Of a stretch of 64,000 nt of DNA, positions 51,501 through 62,105 are shown in pieces; positions within the stretch are counted from its first letter, which is position 1; each line of letters starts with the position of its first letter. The notes under the pieces were generated by a model. The model saw only the letters and a program-made list of their open reading frames with translations. It was not told where the DNA came from and ran no database searches. Made by a program: the position numbers and the translations under genes. This DNA comes from Liolophura sinensis (taxonomy: Eukaryota > Mollusca > Polyplacophora > Chitonida > Chitonidae), in assembly GCF_032854445.1 (NCBI RefSeq), contig NC_088303.1, positions 19,039,501-19,103,500 on the forward strand, read 5' to 3'.

Positions 51501-54500
51501 CAGATGCCAACTATCACGCTATCCAAGGTGCTTTAGAGTCGTATCCTGAATTTGACGTGGCTAACTCCGGCAGTAACTACAGTGCCTCTTCAAAATGAAT
51601 TATTCCAGCTCAGTAATCGTATCCCTGTATGACGGGTTATTTGTCTCCACGACTCGTCAGTAAACATGTAGTCAAGGGATACCGCAGGTTTTGTGCTAAC
51701 CTTATCTCTGGGATGGATTTGCCTGCAAGTTATCACCCACTAGATAGTATTTTGTTTGCTCCACCTCAGAATCAGATTATGGTCAGGGGTTATTGTGCTA
51801 CTGATCCTCTACGGGAGAAGATAACTGCCACAAACGCTGGCAATTATGTCTATGCGATGCCTGCAATGTCTACTTATCTAAAGACTGTCTGATGTACACA
51901 ACTTTCTCCTGACAGCGGTGTATTGCTACCTTGCAAACATTTGTTATGCCTAGTAAGGTTTTGTATTGATCCTGTGTTTTATGTTGTCTTTTTCTTTCTC
52001 TCCACAAAACCGTTGTCCTATTTCGTATACACTTGTGGTACATTTAATTTATTTTACCCATAATGCTTTTGTGTTCTTGTGTAAACATTTGTTGTACGTG
52101 TAATGTTTCTTTCTTACCTCACAACATTTTAACTACTGTGTAATCATTTGCTATTCGCGGTGTTTTTTGTTCTGCACAAAAAATTACTGTGTACAAATTA
52201 GCTTGTTTACTTGTTTAGCTCTTGTGTAAACATTTGTCGTATGCTGTTTTTTCTTTATGCCTAGGTCAGAGCTGTATGGTTATAGCCGTGTGTATAATTG
52301 CGTTATATTACCCACTATTTACAAAACAGCACGGTTACTGTGTAAACTTTTGCTGTATTTTTTTTCCTACAAAGTTATATGTTTACTTTGCACACTTTTG
52401 CTGTATTTTCCCGTGTTCACAAAGCAGCACGGTTATTGTGTAAACCTTTCCTGTATTTGATTTATGCCTTGTGAAGAACTGTATGGTTCTTTTTTTGCCC
52501 ACAGAGCGGTGCGGTTACTGTGTAAACATTTGCTGTATGTCCTTTCTGTTTACAGAGCTGTCTGATTATCTTGTACAGTTTTGCTGTGTGCTGTGTTTTT
52601 CTCCCTGTTTGCAGAATTGTACGGTTAGTGTGTAAAACTTTGCTGTATTATTGCCTGCAGAGCTCTACGGTTACTGTGATCCTACGTGGAATAACGGTTG
52701 TTACAGAGATCCTCACAAGGATGGGATCAATCCTGTGGCAATGTCCTGTTTCATGAGGTCAAAGTTCTCCTTCAAATACGGCAAAATGGAGATCGTCGCC
52801 AAGATGCCGAAAGGCGATTGGCTTTGGCCAGGTATGGTACCTTTGGCTGCTATGTTCGCCTGTCATGCGATCTACCTCGTAGTTACTTTGGAAATTGCTT
52901 GTCAACAATTTTTTGGCCTAATATAGTTCGGTATGAAATTATTTCATCTTTGGTGAGATGTTGTAGAATACATTTTTAAGAGAGATGAATCCGAAATAAT
53001 TATTAAAATATTAATTATAGCTATAAATATATTTATTTATTTATTTATCTTTTATTTGATACTTAAGCAAGTATAAATATATCACATATAAAATTATTGG
53101 TAACTGTTAATGCAACCTATGGTATTTTAAGCATGATTCGAGTGGTTTAATCAGAGTTTGTTTCTATGGTTACTGGGAAATTTTGTCGTCATCTTGCAAA
53201 GCGTCATGCAAACATTCAATGGAGATGTTGTTGTACGGGTTTTTTTAACAGCTCTATGGTTGTTTCCGAAACACGGTCATTATGGAGAATGGCCTCGCTC
53301 TGGAGAAATTGATGTCGCCGAAATCACTGGTAAATGGGCCTTTAACACGTAAGATACATGTAAGGCGAAACAAGGCTTCACGGCAAGATTTGCGTGTTGT
53401 CAGATAAGCCTATATTCTAGATCACGGGTTAGTCCTGTCACGTTGAAGAAAATTCAAGTTGATGAGAGGCATGTAGACATGAATTATATCTCTTTTTGAT
53501 GTTTGCACATATATATATTTTTTATGCACTGTGCAAGATTCGGACCAGGGCGGCATGTGGTGTGAATGTCTTGTAACTCACGTAAAAAAGGGTGATAAAG
53601 TAGAAAAGTAAATGGGGGAAAATGTTCTTAGAATATAGTATTTGTAGACTGTTGGACATGGTCAAGTCGTAATAACAAGTTCAAATTGGCAGTAGCTGCC
53701 GAAAAAAAGTCCAACACGTCTGGGGCTTCGTGTCGTCTTACACACTGATGTCACTCGTTAGATGAGTGGCCTTTTAAAAGATTTGATGTGAAAAAAGGGC
53801 CGACCGACATAACGACCAATAGACTATCAGTGACAACCGCTTGTCGCAGGTAAAAAAAGCAGAATTGTGTGAGAAGGACCTGTGCTGTTCATTGTTCGGA
53901 GTGCCGATGTCATATATTGTATAAGTAGGATACCTATGTCCCAAAACTGTTGATCGTGAAAATGGTCTCTATAAGACTTCGGTTTCCGCTTAGCCATACC
54001 AATTTGAGCTGGTAGAAAGTCCAAAACTAACTTGACTTCTTGACTTATAGCACTGTAAATAACTGCGTGATTATTTAATTATTTATTACACGCCTCCATG
54101 CATTGGCTTTGAATGACAAAAGCAAAACGCAGGTGTGCAATGGACGACCGAATTTCGGGAATCCTAGAGGAAGTCTAGATAAGCAGTGTGGCAATCTATA
54201 TTAATGGTCCCAAATATGGACATTCTACTCATTCCATGTTCCCAAATGTGGATATCCCACATATTTAGCATTCCCATATGTGGATATCCCACAAATCCAG
54301 GGTTCCCAAATGTGGATATCTCACAAATTCAGTGTTCCCCAATGTGGACATCCCACAAATTCCGAGGAAACACCTGTTAACTGAATGTACAAATCACCGA
54401 CTTCTTCAGTTGTGGAATTCCTTGTCAAGTGTGTATTAATGTTACACATTAATAGCCTCAAAAATGATTGATAACAAACATATGCTTTACAAAAATGAAA

Positions 54501-57500
54501 CACCTAGTCAGTTATATTTGGTATCCTTCTGTAGCGTAACCTATGAATCATTAGATATATATCTCTCTAACACCTTAGAGTACTGATAAATTCATTGCTG
54601 CACCTTGTATTTACATTACAAGGTGTCCTAAAATTACTTTCATATTAATAGATGGATGGTTAAATTTAAAGGGAAGTTTTTCTGTTGAGGATAAATATTG
54701 GCAGTTCCATTGAGAAAGTCAAGTTCCAAACTAAGATGATCATCAAAATAAGGTTTGAAGGCAACATCGCCAAATCATAAATAAAACACGGTAGCTTCAG
54801 ATATTCGAGTTAATGCTATAGAAATCCCAAAGAACCACAAAAAATGATAGCAATATCGTATTTCGTGCAATAATATTGATTTATAATGAAATGGCACCAG
54901 AAGTTGCGCAGTCCTGTTACGGCTAATTTAAGCTCTCAAGTTCACCGTGATAGTGACGGAGATTTTTGATTGCTCATATAATTACTTTTGAATGCAAAAC
55001 TCATCCCTTAGCAACAGCCTTCGTTTAGCGAAGAAATAAGCATCCTGGAAGACATTATTGCATCGCTCCTAAAAAAACAGAATGGCCTGAGTTTTTATTA
55101 CTGTCAGAAACATTTAAAATGACGTGAATGACATGCGACGAATAAAACCCCTATGATTGCGTTGTTATATGCAAACATTCTATTTGATTGCATAGAAAAT
55201 TGGCAGGTGAATTCAAATTTAACATATCAACTGGATTACTCTTGTAAATAAATGGATGAGTTTTGCATACAAAATATTGCTTTCTAAAGAACGCCACATC
55301 AGAGGGTAATCAGATAAGCCTCGCAGTGTGAATCATTGCTTTTTCCTACACTGATAGTTTTATTTCATATTTGTGTTTATTATTTCGAATTTTAACATAC
55401 TAATTACACTTCTTTCTGTATACCATAAGCTTCGACGCTAAATGAGTTATTTTACCAGTTGGTGATGCGAGTAAAGCATCGCTCTTGTGGCAGTCGGTAA
55501 GTACATGATCATTGAGATGATGGGTTCAAATCCCGTTATAGAAAATAAATAAACAAATAATAAATACAGTGTAAATATCATTTTTATGTACCTATAAAAC
55601 TGTTTTCTGTATTATATGAGGTAACTTATATTCGATGTCCGTATGATTCCAGGCAATGTTAACTATGGCGGTCTTGGCGTGCATAGACAGTCCGCATCAC
55701 TCCACTTTGGCAACGACCGAGCTCATGACCACCATATCGTTAATCACAAGTAAGAGGAAGTATCTTTTCACAGTACACAGAGTATCTCGAAGTAGAAGCC
55801 TCTGTGTGGTCTCCGGGGTAAAAAGCATATGTCCTCAGCCCTCTAAGCAAATCTGGCTAGTCGAGAGCTCTCCCGAATGGGCCTGGTGAACAGAATAGAT
55901 CCAAATGAAATTTGCTCTTAACTGTGCTGTGCGTCATGGTTACAATCAGTGTTGCTGGTGATGCTGTAGATATATGTTTAAAATATATATATTTAAGTTT
56001 ATTGTATAAGAACTACATGTATATTTTATGATATTGAAGGCCGTTTTTCCAAGAACTATATTCAAATAATTTTAAATGAAGTTTTGTTGATCACAGGTGT
56101 CTTAAAGCTCGTCTTTCATGTTTGTTCTGATTGTTTTGAAAATATCCGCCTAATTTTGTTTGATTTTGAAAGTTCGCAGAGCAATGAAAACCATTTACTG
56201 CCTTATCTTTTAAACAGGTTCTCACCATAATACGCTTGCAATATTGCCAAAGTGACGTGAAGCCATAATCATTCAATCATTAATTCATTCATTCCAAATA
56301 AGAACACACCACATTTTGTATAAGAAAGATTTATCTGACTTTACAAACTTCTGTCCCTTTTAAAGTGAGAAACTGGCTAATCTGCTCGTTACGTCATATA
56401 ATGTTAATGCATACGACTGTCTTCATTGATGTGTTTCCGGAGAATGCATCTTGGAAAAAATTGAATTCCAATGTGCATTAAGGCTGAAATTAAATTTAAT
56501 TTTAACGGACACAGTGTCTTGTTCTAGTTAAAGCACAATATATCTAGGCTACACATATATGTTCCCTGTGACATAATATGACGTCATACATCGTGACCTA
56601 TTGCTCGCGGAACCATTGTGATGATTAACACATTTTAGAATCTAAGATAAATAATTTCAGATGTATACGTCTTTTTCAATAAGGTTATAAGGCTCATGAG
56701 GAAAGTGTGTCATATTTCACATCTGGTTGCCTCTATGTTTACAGAACCCTGCAGGGCACGACATGGGGGGATGCCTTCCACAAGTACACACTAGACTGGA
56801 CTTCTTCACACATCAAGTAAGAATCAGTTATCTGGCTATTTTATACGGTTTTAGTATATTTATTTCATTTATTTTATATCACTGGTGTTTTACGCCATAC
56901 TCCACAATATTTCACTTTCACTTACATGATAGTATGAGGAAAGCGGACAGAGCCCGGAGGAAACCCGCGGCCATCCGCAGATTGGACACGGTTATAATGG
57001 AAGTCTGTAATAAGACAAAGGTGTATAGCATAACATGTGCCTCTTACTGCAGTCATGTTGAAGAGCCTCAGTCTGATGTGGCAACCATACATAACAACTG
57101 TATACTGAACACGTGTAGAACCATGGGTAAGTGATATCCATTAGAGTTCACGGACAGTAAGTAATAAACTGTTGGTATGTTCCTGTCACAGGTCATCTGC
57201 TATATAAGTCTTTCTTTACATGTCATAACCCAGTACAGCGTTGTAGTTTAGATTTACATGTCATAACCCAGTACAGCGTTGTAGTTTAGATTTACATGTC
57301 ATAACCCAATACAGCGTTGTAGTTTAGATTTACATGTCATAACCCAGTACAGCGTTGTAGTTTAGAGTTATGCTGTCCACACCTGTGTGAATCTCATTAA
57401 GAAACAGTTTAGAACACGTTTTATATATATCTTCACTACTAGCTTAGATAATTCCACGTCACAGACCTGCTGCATATAAGAAGAATTTTGTATGTACTAT

Positions 57501-60500
57501 GATGTGAAAAATTGTCCAATGTTGTGAACATAGCCTAAATTCAATTTGCATTGTTTCTGTCATTCCACCGCCGTTGTTACTAACTGAAAAGTTTAACATG
57601 TCAGTTTCCCGTGGAGGCTAACCCAGCTAGATCTTATCTTCAGGAAGGACAGAAAGTTGGATAAAAATTATCCATCAGTCGGCAGTTCGTAGAGAAAGCA
57701 TGAGTTAACGACTATTATACGTCTAGCAATTTGCTTTTTGACGGAGAAAATAATTCCCCAGGTGCCCATTCGTGTATCAAAGCTGTAGCGAAAGAAATAT
57801 CTTTATCGCATGAGGGAAAACAGCACATCAACCACTTTAATACATTTACATATCCTGGCCAAAAAGACTTTTTCCCTCTCGTCCCAATGAAGCTACCTTA
57901 GGTCGACATCTTAATTATATTAACCCACTTTTTTTGAAGTCCACTTTACAGTATTTATATCGATGATGCACATATAATGTCCACTCGTATTACTTCACTT
58001 TACATTTACTGTGTCAGCATTTATATCGATGAACACATGATGTTGTCCACACGTATTATTTTACTGTTTCAGTATTTATATCGATGACCAGATGTGCTAT
58101 GATGCCGACACGTCTTATGTCACTGTTTCAGTATTTATATCGATGACCAAATGATTTTGTCCTCACGTGTTATGTTACCGTTTCAGTATTTATATCGATG
58201 ACCACATGATGTTGTCTTCATGTGCTATTTTACCGTTTCAGTATTTATATCGATGGTCAGATGTGCTATGATGTCCACACGTGTTATGTTACCGTTTCAG
58301 TATTTATATCGATGACTACATGATGTTGTCTTCATATGCTATTTTACCGTTTCAGTATTTATATCGATGGCCAGATGTGCTGTGATGTTCACACGTGTTA
58401 TGTTACTGTTTCAGTATTTATATCGATGGCCAGATGTGCTATGATGTCCACACGTGTTATGTTACTGCTTCAGTATTTATATCGATGACCACATGATGTT
58501 GTCTTCATATGCTATTTTACCGTTTCAGTATTTATATCGATGGCCAGATGTGCTATGATGTCCACACGTATTATGTTACTGTTTCAGCATTAATATCGAT
58601 GGCCAGATGTGCTATGATGTTCACACGTGTTATGTTACTGTTTAAGCATTAATATCGATGGCCAGATGTGCTGTGATGTCCACACGTGTTATGTTACTGT
58701 TTCAGCATTTATATCGATGGCCAGATGTGCTATGATGTCCACACGTATTATGTTACTGTTTCAGCATTTATATCGATGGCCAAATGTGCTATGATGTCCA
58801 CACGTGTTATGTAACTGTTTCAGCATTAATATCGATGGCCAGATGTGCTGTGATGTCCACACATGTTATGTAACTGTTTCAGTATTTATATCGATGGCCA
58901 GATGTGCTATGATGTCCACACGTGTTATGTTACCGTTTCAGCATATATATCGATGGCTAAATGTGCTATGATGTCCACACGTGTTATGTTACTGTTTCAG
59001 CATTAATATCGATGGCCAGATGTGCTATGATGTCCACACGTGTTATGTTACTGTTTAAGCATTAATATCGATGGCCAGATGTGCTGTGATGTCCACACGT
59101 GTTATGTTACTGTTTCAGTATTTATATCGATGGTCAGATGTGCTATGATGTCCACACGTGTTATGTTACTGTTTAAGTATTTATATCGATGGCCAGATGT
59201 GCTATGATGTCCACACGTATTATGTTACTGTTTCAGCATTAATATCGATGGCCAGATGTGCTATGATGTCCACACGTGTTATGTTACTGTTTAAGCATTA
59301 ATATCGATGGCCAGATGTGCTGTGATGTCCACACGTGTTATGTTACTGTTTCAGCATTTATATCGATGGTCAGATGTGCTATGATGTCCACACGTATTAT
59401 GTTACTGTTTCAGCATTTATATCCATGGCCAGATGTGCTATGATGTCCACACGTGTTATGTAACTGTTTCAGCATTAATATCGATGGCCAGATGTGCTGT
59501 GATGTCCACACATGTTATGTAACTGTTTCAGTATTTATATCGATGGCCAGATGTGCTATGATGTCCACACGTGTTATGTAACTGTTTCAGCATTAATATC
59601 GATGGCCAGATGTGCTATGATGTCCACACGTGTTATGTTACTGTTTCAGCATTAATATCGATGGCCAGATGTGCTATGATGTCCACACGTGTTATGTTAC
59701 TGTTTAAGCATTAATATCGATGGCCAGATGTGCTGTGATGTCCACACGTGTTATGTTACTGTTTCAGCATTTATATCGATGGTCAGATGTGCTATGATGT
59801 CCACACGTGTTATGTTACTGTTTAAGCATTTATATCGATGGCCAAATGTGCTATGATGTCCACACGTGTTATGTTACTGTTTCAGCATTAATATCGATGG
59901 CCAGATGTGCTATGATGTCCACACATGTTATGTAACTGTTTCAGTATTTATATCGATGGACAGATGATGCTCTCCACACCAATGCCTGGGGATGGGTTAC
60001 ATCACCACTACCATCTTCCCGGTAACAATATCTGGGGCAACTCACATAACGCTCCTTTTGACCAAGACGTAAGTTTCAGGATATATGGGAGTAATCGGTA
60101 ATTCTTGTAATTTTACAAAATGTAAAACTATATCACAAAAGTAACCGATGATAAAATCGACGATTAATCCATAAATTGTTTTTGGCTGATCATATCAAAA
60201 TGGCGGTAAGAGAACATTTTCATACCATTTTCAGGAAGCTGTATTAAATTATTTTCATTTCTTCTCCGCTTATTGAATTCCAAACACAGATAAAAGTCAT
60301 TTTGATAAAATATTTATAATTTCACAATTCTCATTAAACATCAGGAAATAGTACAATCATTTTTGTAATATAATTACAAAGTCAAAAGCTAATGAGCTAC
60401 TGTTCTATTTCCGGTTGGGAAATTTTTAGATGCTGCGGTTATAGATTAAGTACAAGGAACACCCAACGACACCCAACTATATACCATACACAACTTCAGA

Positions 60501-61781
60501 TACTTTCCCAGAATAATAACACAAATAATGTGAACAATTACAACAGGAATTTCGACCTTAATTGCTTGACCCGCTAATAATGACAAAGACATTAGCATGC
60601 TACAATTATGTTCTGTTACATTTTTTTCTTCGAGAGTGGTCCTGTTACCGACATTTTTGGGACCATCTTAACTAGGTTAACGCATTATAAGTGAGATTAT
60701 TTAAACTAAAATGGTCGTGTCGTGAAAAAATGTTACTTTCATTTGTCATGAACTCGTCAATAATACTTCATTTCTTTTAAGAAAGGAAACTGCAAAACAA
60801 ATGCCTAGGGTAAATCATTTGTTATTTGCATCCATTGCGCCTATATATCTGTATGTTTGGTGTTTATTTCCTATTTAAGAGTATTTTATTTATAAGACAA
60901 AGGGGGCTCTTTCCGGTTTTCTCCCACCATAACGCTGGCCGCCGTTTTATAGGTGAAATATTCTTGAGTACAGCGCAAAGCAGAGATCAAATAATTAAAT
61001 AAATATACGACAATTGTCAGATATATCGGTGAAGGAGACACCAGACCACTTCTCAAGTTACCTGACAAACCTCCTGACGAGCAAAAGCCAGCTCAATTTA
61101 TGCCTACAATCAAAAAATTAATCTGTTAATTTTTACAGAAAGTCTGTTGTCTGAGTTATGCTAGAATGTATTCTGTCATTATAACACCGGATTCTGTCAA
61201 CTTAAACATAACATCCTGTGAGTATAATAGAATCTTTATGTCGAATTAATGATAGCATATGTGTGTTCCATTTAACAAAATAATCTGTTGCTATAGCGGA
61301 ATACATTCTATAGCATCACTCAGACAACAGGCTTTCTGTTAAAATTAACAGATTTATGTTTTGAGTATAATTATGGCCTGCGAAGAAGCTGATCGGTTGT
61401 GACAAGTCCAGACTTTAGACGACTGGCTCAGTGTGGGTCCCCTGGAACACATAAAGTATAGCTCTATGTATAGTCTGTTGAATGAATGGCCCTGGGTATC
61501 TCTTGTGCATAGCAAAAGTACGGCTTGATTCCCTTATTTAAAGCCCGATCACGCTTCTCCTTCATTTGCAGTTTTATATCATCATGAGTAATGGGGTCGG
61601 CGGTGGAGGAATCTTCCCTGACAACGTGCGCAACTACCCTCACCCTAAACCCTGGTCCGTGCACGATAGTCGCCGTGACGGCATGGAGAAGTTCTGGCGG
61701 CACAAGAACGACTGGTACCAAACTTGGCATGGTGAAGACCCAGCCCTACAGGTCCGCTCTGTTGTCGTCTGGCAGTACTAA
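48473..61781 (+). CDS. Secreted GH16 beta-1,3-glucan-binding protein / laminarinase, 10 exons, complete
   Basis: Ten exons joined with matching phases give 361 residues, the usual length of LGBP-type proteins. They bind, and in active forms cleave, beta-1,3-glucans of fungi and algae, acting outside the cell in immunity or digestion. Residues 1-17 are a signal peptide (MNLLLCLSLQFLLATCS). A single GH16 domain starts at FRDEFNYVDRNKW. YGYCDP...GCYRDP is the cysteine loop; DWLWPALWLFPK leads to GEIDVAE (186-192), the E-x-D-x-x-E catalytic motif with both glutamates intact (E187, E192). KFWRHKNDWYQTW then ALQVRSVVVWQY is the typical C-terminus. No N-terminal CBM39 domain as in insect beta-GRPs is present. 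The start codon sits in a strong context (GCCGCCATG). An intact catalytic site favours an active glucanase, but a recognition role cannot be excluded. Introns 4 and 8 carry minisatellites built from the next exon's acceptor. Confidence 0.95.
48820..48959 (+). CDS. GH16 gene exon 2
   Basis: Residues 23-69, from the mature N-terminus through LPPGLVPRASMREVFRDEFN and NKWSLDASASMGW, the first strand of the GH16 fold. Acceptor GGGCAG, donor TGG|GTAAGA, phase 0. Confidence 0.93.
49285..49935 (+). repeat. Minisatellite, 54-bp unit, ~12 copies, in GH16 intron 2
   Basis: Unit CTCCCCAAACTGCGAGACGT then CGACGATCATGCCAGACTGA and TTTACACGTTAAAA. As 54 is divisible by 3, a 175-codon frame stays open without further coding evidence. 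Each copy carries GACGTC near TCGAC. Confidence 0.92.
50105..50405 (-). mobile_element. SINE-B, minus orientation, in GH16 intron 2
   Basis: The high end, read on the minus strand, is a tRNA-like head (GATGGCTTAATGGTTAGAGC, then GTCGGCCTC). The body matches the copies at 11.5 and 13.5 kb. Confidence 0.8.
50623..50688 (+). CDS. GH16 gene exon 3 (66 bp)
   Basis: Residues 70-91, FSMYTPEQRNCYTHGGTIYL then KP. This matches the family segment Y-T-x-x-x-x-N...G-x-L-x-[IL]-K-P. Acceptor TTTCAG, donor CCT|GTAAGT, phase 0 on both sides. Confidence 0.92.
51046..51106 (+). CDS. GH16 gene exon 4 (61 bp)
   Basis: Residues 92-111, TLTADRFGENFLHNSVLDIK. The family pattern T-L-T-x-D-R-[FY]-G is clear. Acceptor TTTTGCAG, donor A|GTACGT, phase 1. 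Confidence 0.93.
51895..52660 (+). repeat. Degenerate minisatellite made from the exon 5 splice acceptor and exon start
   Basis: Units of about 50-60 bp. From about 52260 they contain variants of CAG followed by AGCTGTACGGTTACTGTGTA then AACATTTGCTGTAT. The true exon reads CAG|AGCTCTACGGTTACTGTG. Clear copies begin near 52264, 52325, 52424, 52472, 52505, 52554 and 52615; older, weaker ones extend back to 51895. The array runs directly into exon 5. Confidence 0.8.
52661..52831 (+). CDS. GH16 gene exon 5 (cysteine loop)
   Basis: Residues 112-168, KLYGYCDPTWNNGCYRDP through FKYGKMEIVAKMPKGDWLWP, the hallmark approach to the active site. The acceptor is CCTGCAG|AGCTCTACGG. The bases before it are a degenerate array of copies of this same acceptor and exon start. 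Donor G|GTATGG, phase 1. Confidence 0.94.
53252..53329 (+). CDS. GH16 gene exon 6 (catalytic site)
   Basis: Residues 169-194, ALWLFPKHGHYGEWPRSGEI then DVAEIT. E187, D189 and E192 form the GH16 catalytic triad motif. Acceptor TTAACAG, donor G|GTAAAT, phase 1. Confidence 0.95.
54200..54365. repeat. Minisatellite, ~32-bp unit, ~5 copies, in GH16 intron 6
   Basis: Unit TTCCCAAATGTGGATATCCC then ACAAATTCAGTG, diverged toward the left edge. Confidence 0.88.
55486..55566 (+). repeat. tRNA-like sequence with AAATA tail (short SINE or pseudo-tRNA)
   Basis: GTGGCAGTCGGTAAGTACAT resembles an A box and GGGTTCAAATCCC is a perfect B box; then GAAAATAAATAAACAAATAA. It is in GH16 intron 6. Confidence 0.5.
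55653..55749 (+). CDS. GH16 gene exon 7
   Basis: Residues 195-226, GNVNYGGLGVHRQSASLHFG then DHHIVNH. It matches the LGBP segment G-N-x-x-Y...[GV]-x-x-x-x-S-x-L-H-[FWY]-G. Acceptor TTCCAG, donor AA|GTAAGA, phase 2. Confidence 0.93.
56745..56816 (+). CDS. GH16 gene exon 8
   Basis: Residues 227-250, KTLQGTTWGDAFHKYTLDWT then SSHI. The F-H-x-Y-x-x-x-W-T pattern is the expected substrate-cleft strand. Acceptor TTTACAG, donor AA|GTAAGA, phase 2. A SINE-A copy begins about 40 bp downstream. Confidence 0.93.
56855..56995 (-). mobile_element. SINE-A, minus orientation, 5' truncated
   Basis: CACTGGTGTTTTACGCCATA, a diverged tail, then CGGACAGAGCCCGGAGGAAA and CCATCCGCAG. It is in GH16 intron 8, about 40 bp after the exon 8 donor. 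Confidence 0.7.
57213..57366. repeat. Minisatellite, 38-bp unit, four nearly identical copies
   Basis: TTTACATGTCATAACCCAGT then ACAGCGTTGTAGTTTAGA, four copies with only one or two differences, so recent. It is in GH16 intron 8. Confidence 0.93.
57945..59944 (+). repeat. 59-bp minisatellite of ~34 units, each a copy of the exon 9 splice acceptor and exon start
   Basis: Unit: TTACTGTTTCAG then TATTTATATCGATGGCCAGA, TGTGCTATGATGTCCACACG, TGTTATG. The AG and the following codons equal the start of exon 9 (codons for I-Y-I-D-G-Q-M). Subtypes exist: early units have CCACATGATGTTGTCTTCAT, later ones the majority form; some have CATTAATATC or TTTAAG instead of TTTCAG. All still end in AG. Units are nearly identical from about 58370 to 59930. 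The last acceptor is the real one at 59945. Confidence 0.95.
59945..60068 (+). CDS. GH16 gene exon 9
   Basis: Residues 251-292, NIYIDGQMMLSTPMPGDGLH through NNIWGNSHNAPFDQD. IYIDG and the W-G-x-x-x-x-A-P-F-D-Q-[DE] pattern are family hallmarks. Phase 2 joins exon 8 exactly. The acceptor TTTCAG|TATTTATATCGATGG is the last member of a row of about 34 near-identical copies. Donor GAC|GTAAGT, phase 0. Confidence 0.94.
60870..61005 (+). mobile_element. SINE-A 3' half, plus orientation
   Basis: TTTTCTCCCACCATAACGCT, GGCCGCCGTTTTATAGGTGA, AATATTCTTGAGTACAGCGC and an AAATAATTAAATAAATA tail. It is in GH16 intron 9. Confidence 0.75.
61119..61355. mobile_element. MITE-like element with ~55-bp terminal inverted repeats
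   Basis: The left arm ATCTGTTAATTTTTACAGAA then AGTCTGTTGTCTGAGTTATG is matched in reverse complement by the right arm (CATCACTCAGACAACAGGCT then TTCTGTTAAAATTAACAGAT). Total about 235 bp, in GH16 intron 9. Target-site duplication is unclear. Confidence 0.85.
61572..61781 (+). CDS. GH16 gene exon 10 (C-terminus and stop)
   Basis: Residues 293-361, FYIIMSNGVGGGGIFPDNVR to VVVWQY and TAA. F-Y-[IL]-I-x-x-x-[VG]-G-G and F-W...K-N-x-W-x-x-T-W are the conserved C-terminal GH16 features. Acceptor TTTGCAG, phase 0. Confidence 0.95.
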   Translation, partial: FYIIMSNGVGGGGIFPDNVRNYPHPKPWSVHDSRRDGMEKFWRHKNDWYQTWHGEDPALQVRSVVVWQY

Positions 61782-61843
61782 ACAGCTTCACCGGATAAAA
61801 GAGCCACATCTGCCCGACAGTTATCAGATCTTTTATTTTGTTC

Positions 61844-61849
61844 AATAAA
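61844..61849 (+). terminator. Polyadenylation signal AATAAA of the GH16 gene
   Basis: AATAAA 63 bases after the stop codon, followed by TGTCCATTTGTTAC, a GT-rich stretch fitting a cleavage region. Confidence 0.75.
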
Positions 61850-61984
61850 CTGTCCATTTGTTACACTCTAGAGTTTGTCAATATCTTGCAATGTATATCT
61901 GTCAAATGCTTGATATAATTCACCCGGAGTGCAGCTTAGATTAAGACTTATCTTAATGTCTTATTTCATTTGCCAAACCCATGA

Positions 61985-62105
61985 CACGACTGTATTTATT
62001 TCTTTTTTTTATTTATTCCATTGCTGTTTAACGATATGCTGAAATTTTGTTCACTTACATAACGGCTGTGATGCTATTAGGTGGTAGAAACCGGAGAACT
62101 CAAAG
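61985..62105 (-). mobile_element. SINE-A fragment, diverged, minus orientation
   Basis: TTTATTCCATTGCTGTTTAA, CGATATGCTGAAATTTTGTT, then GGTGGTAGAAACCGGAGAA. It lies just past the GH16 3' end. Confidence 0.5.

Noticed and set aside
57945-59944. 59-bp units as true tandem exons of a repeat domain
   Set aside because: 59 is not a multiple of 3, units lack donors between acceptors, and the 361-residue protein is complete without them.
57945-59944. CRISPR-like array
   Set aside because: Units are contiguous with no unique spacers, and the DNA is eukaryotic.
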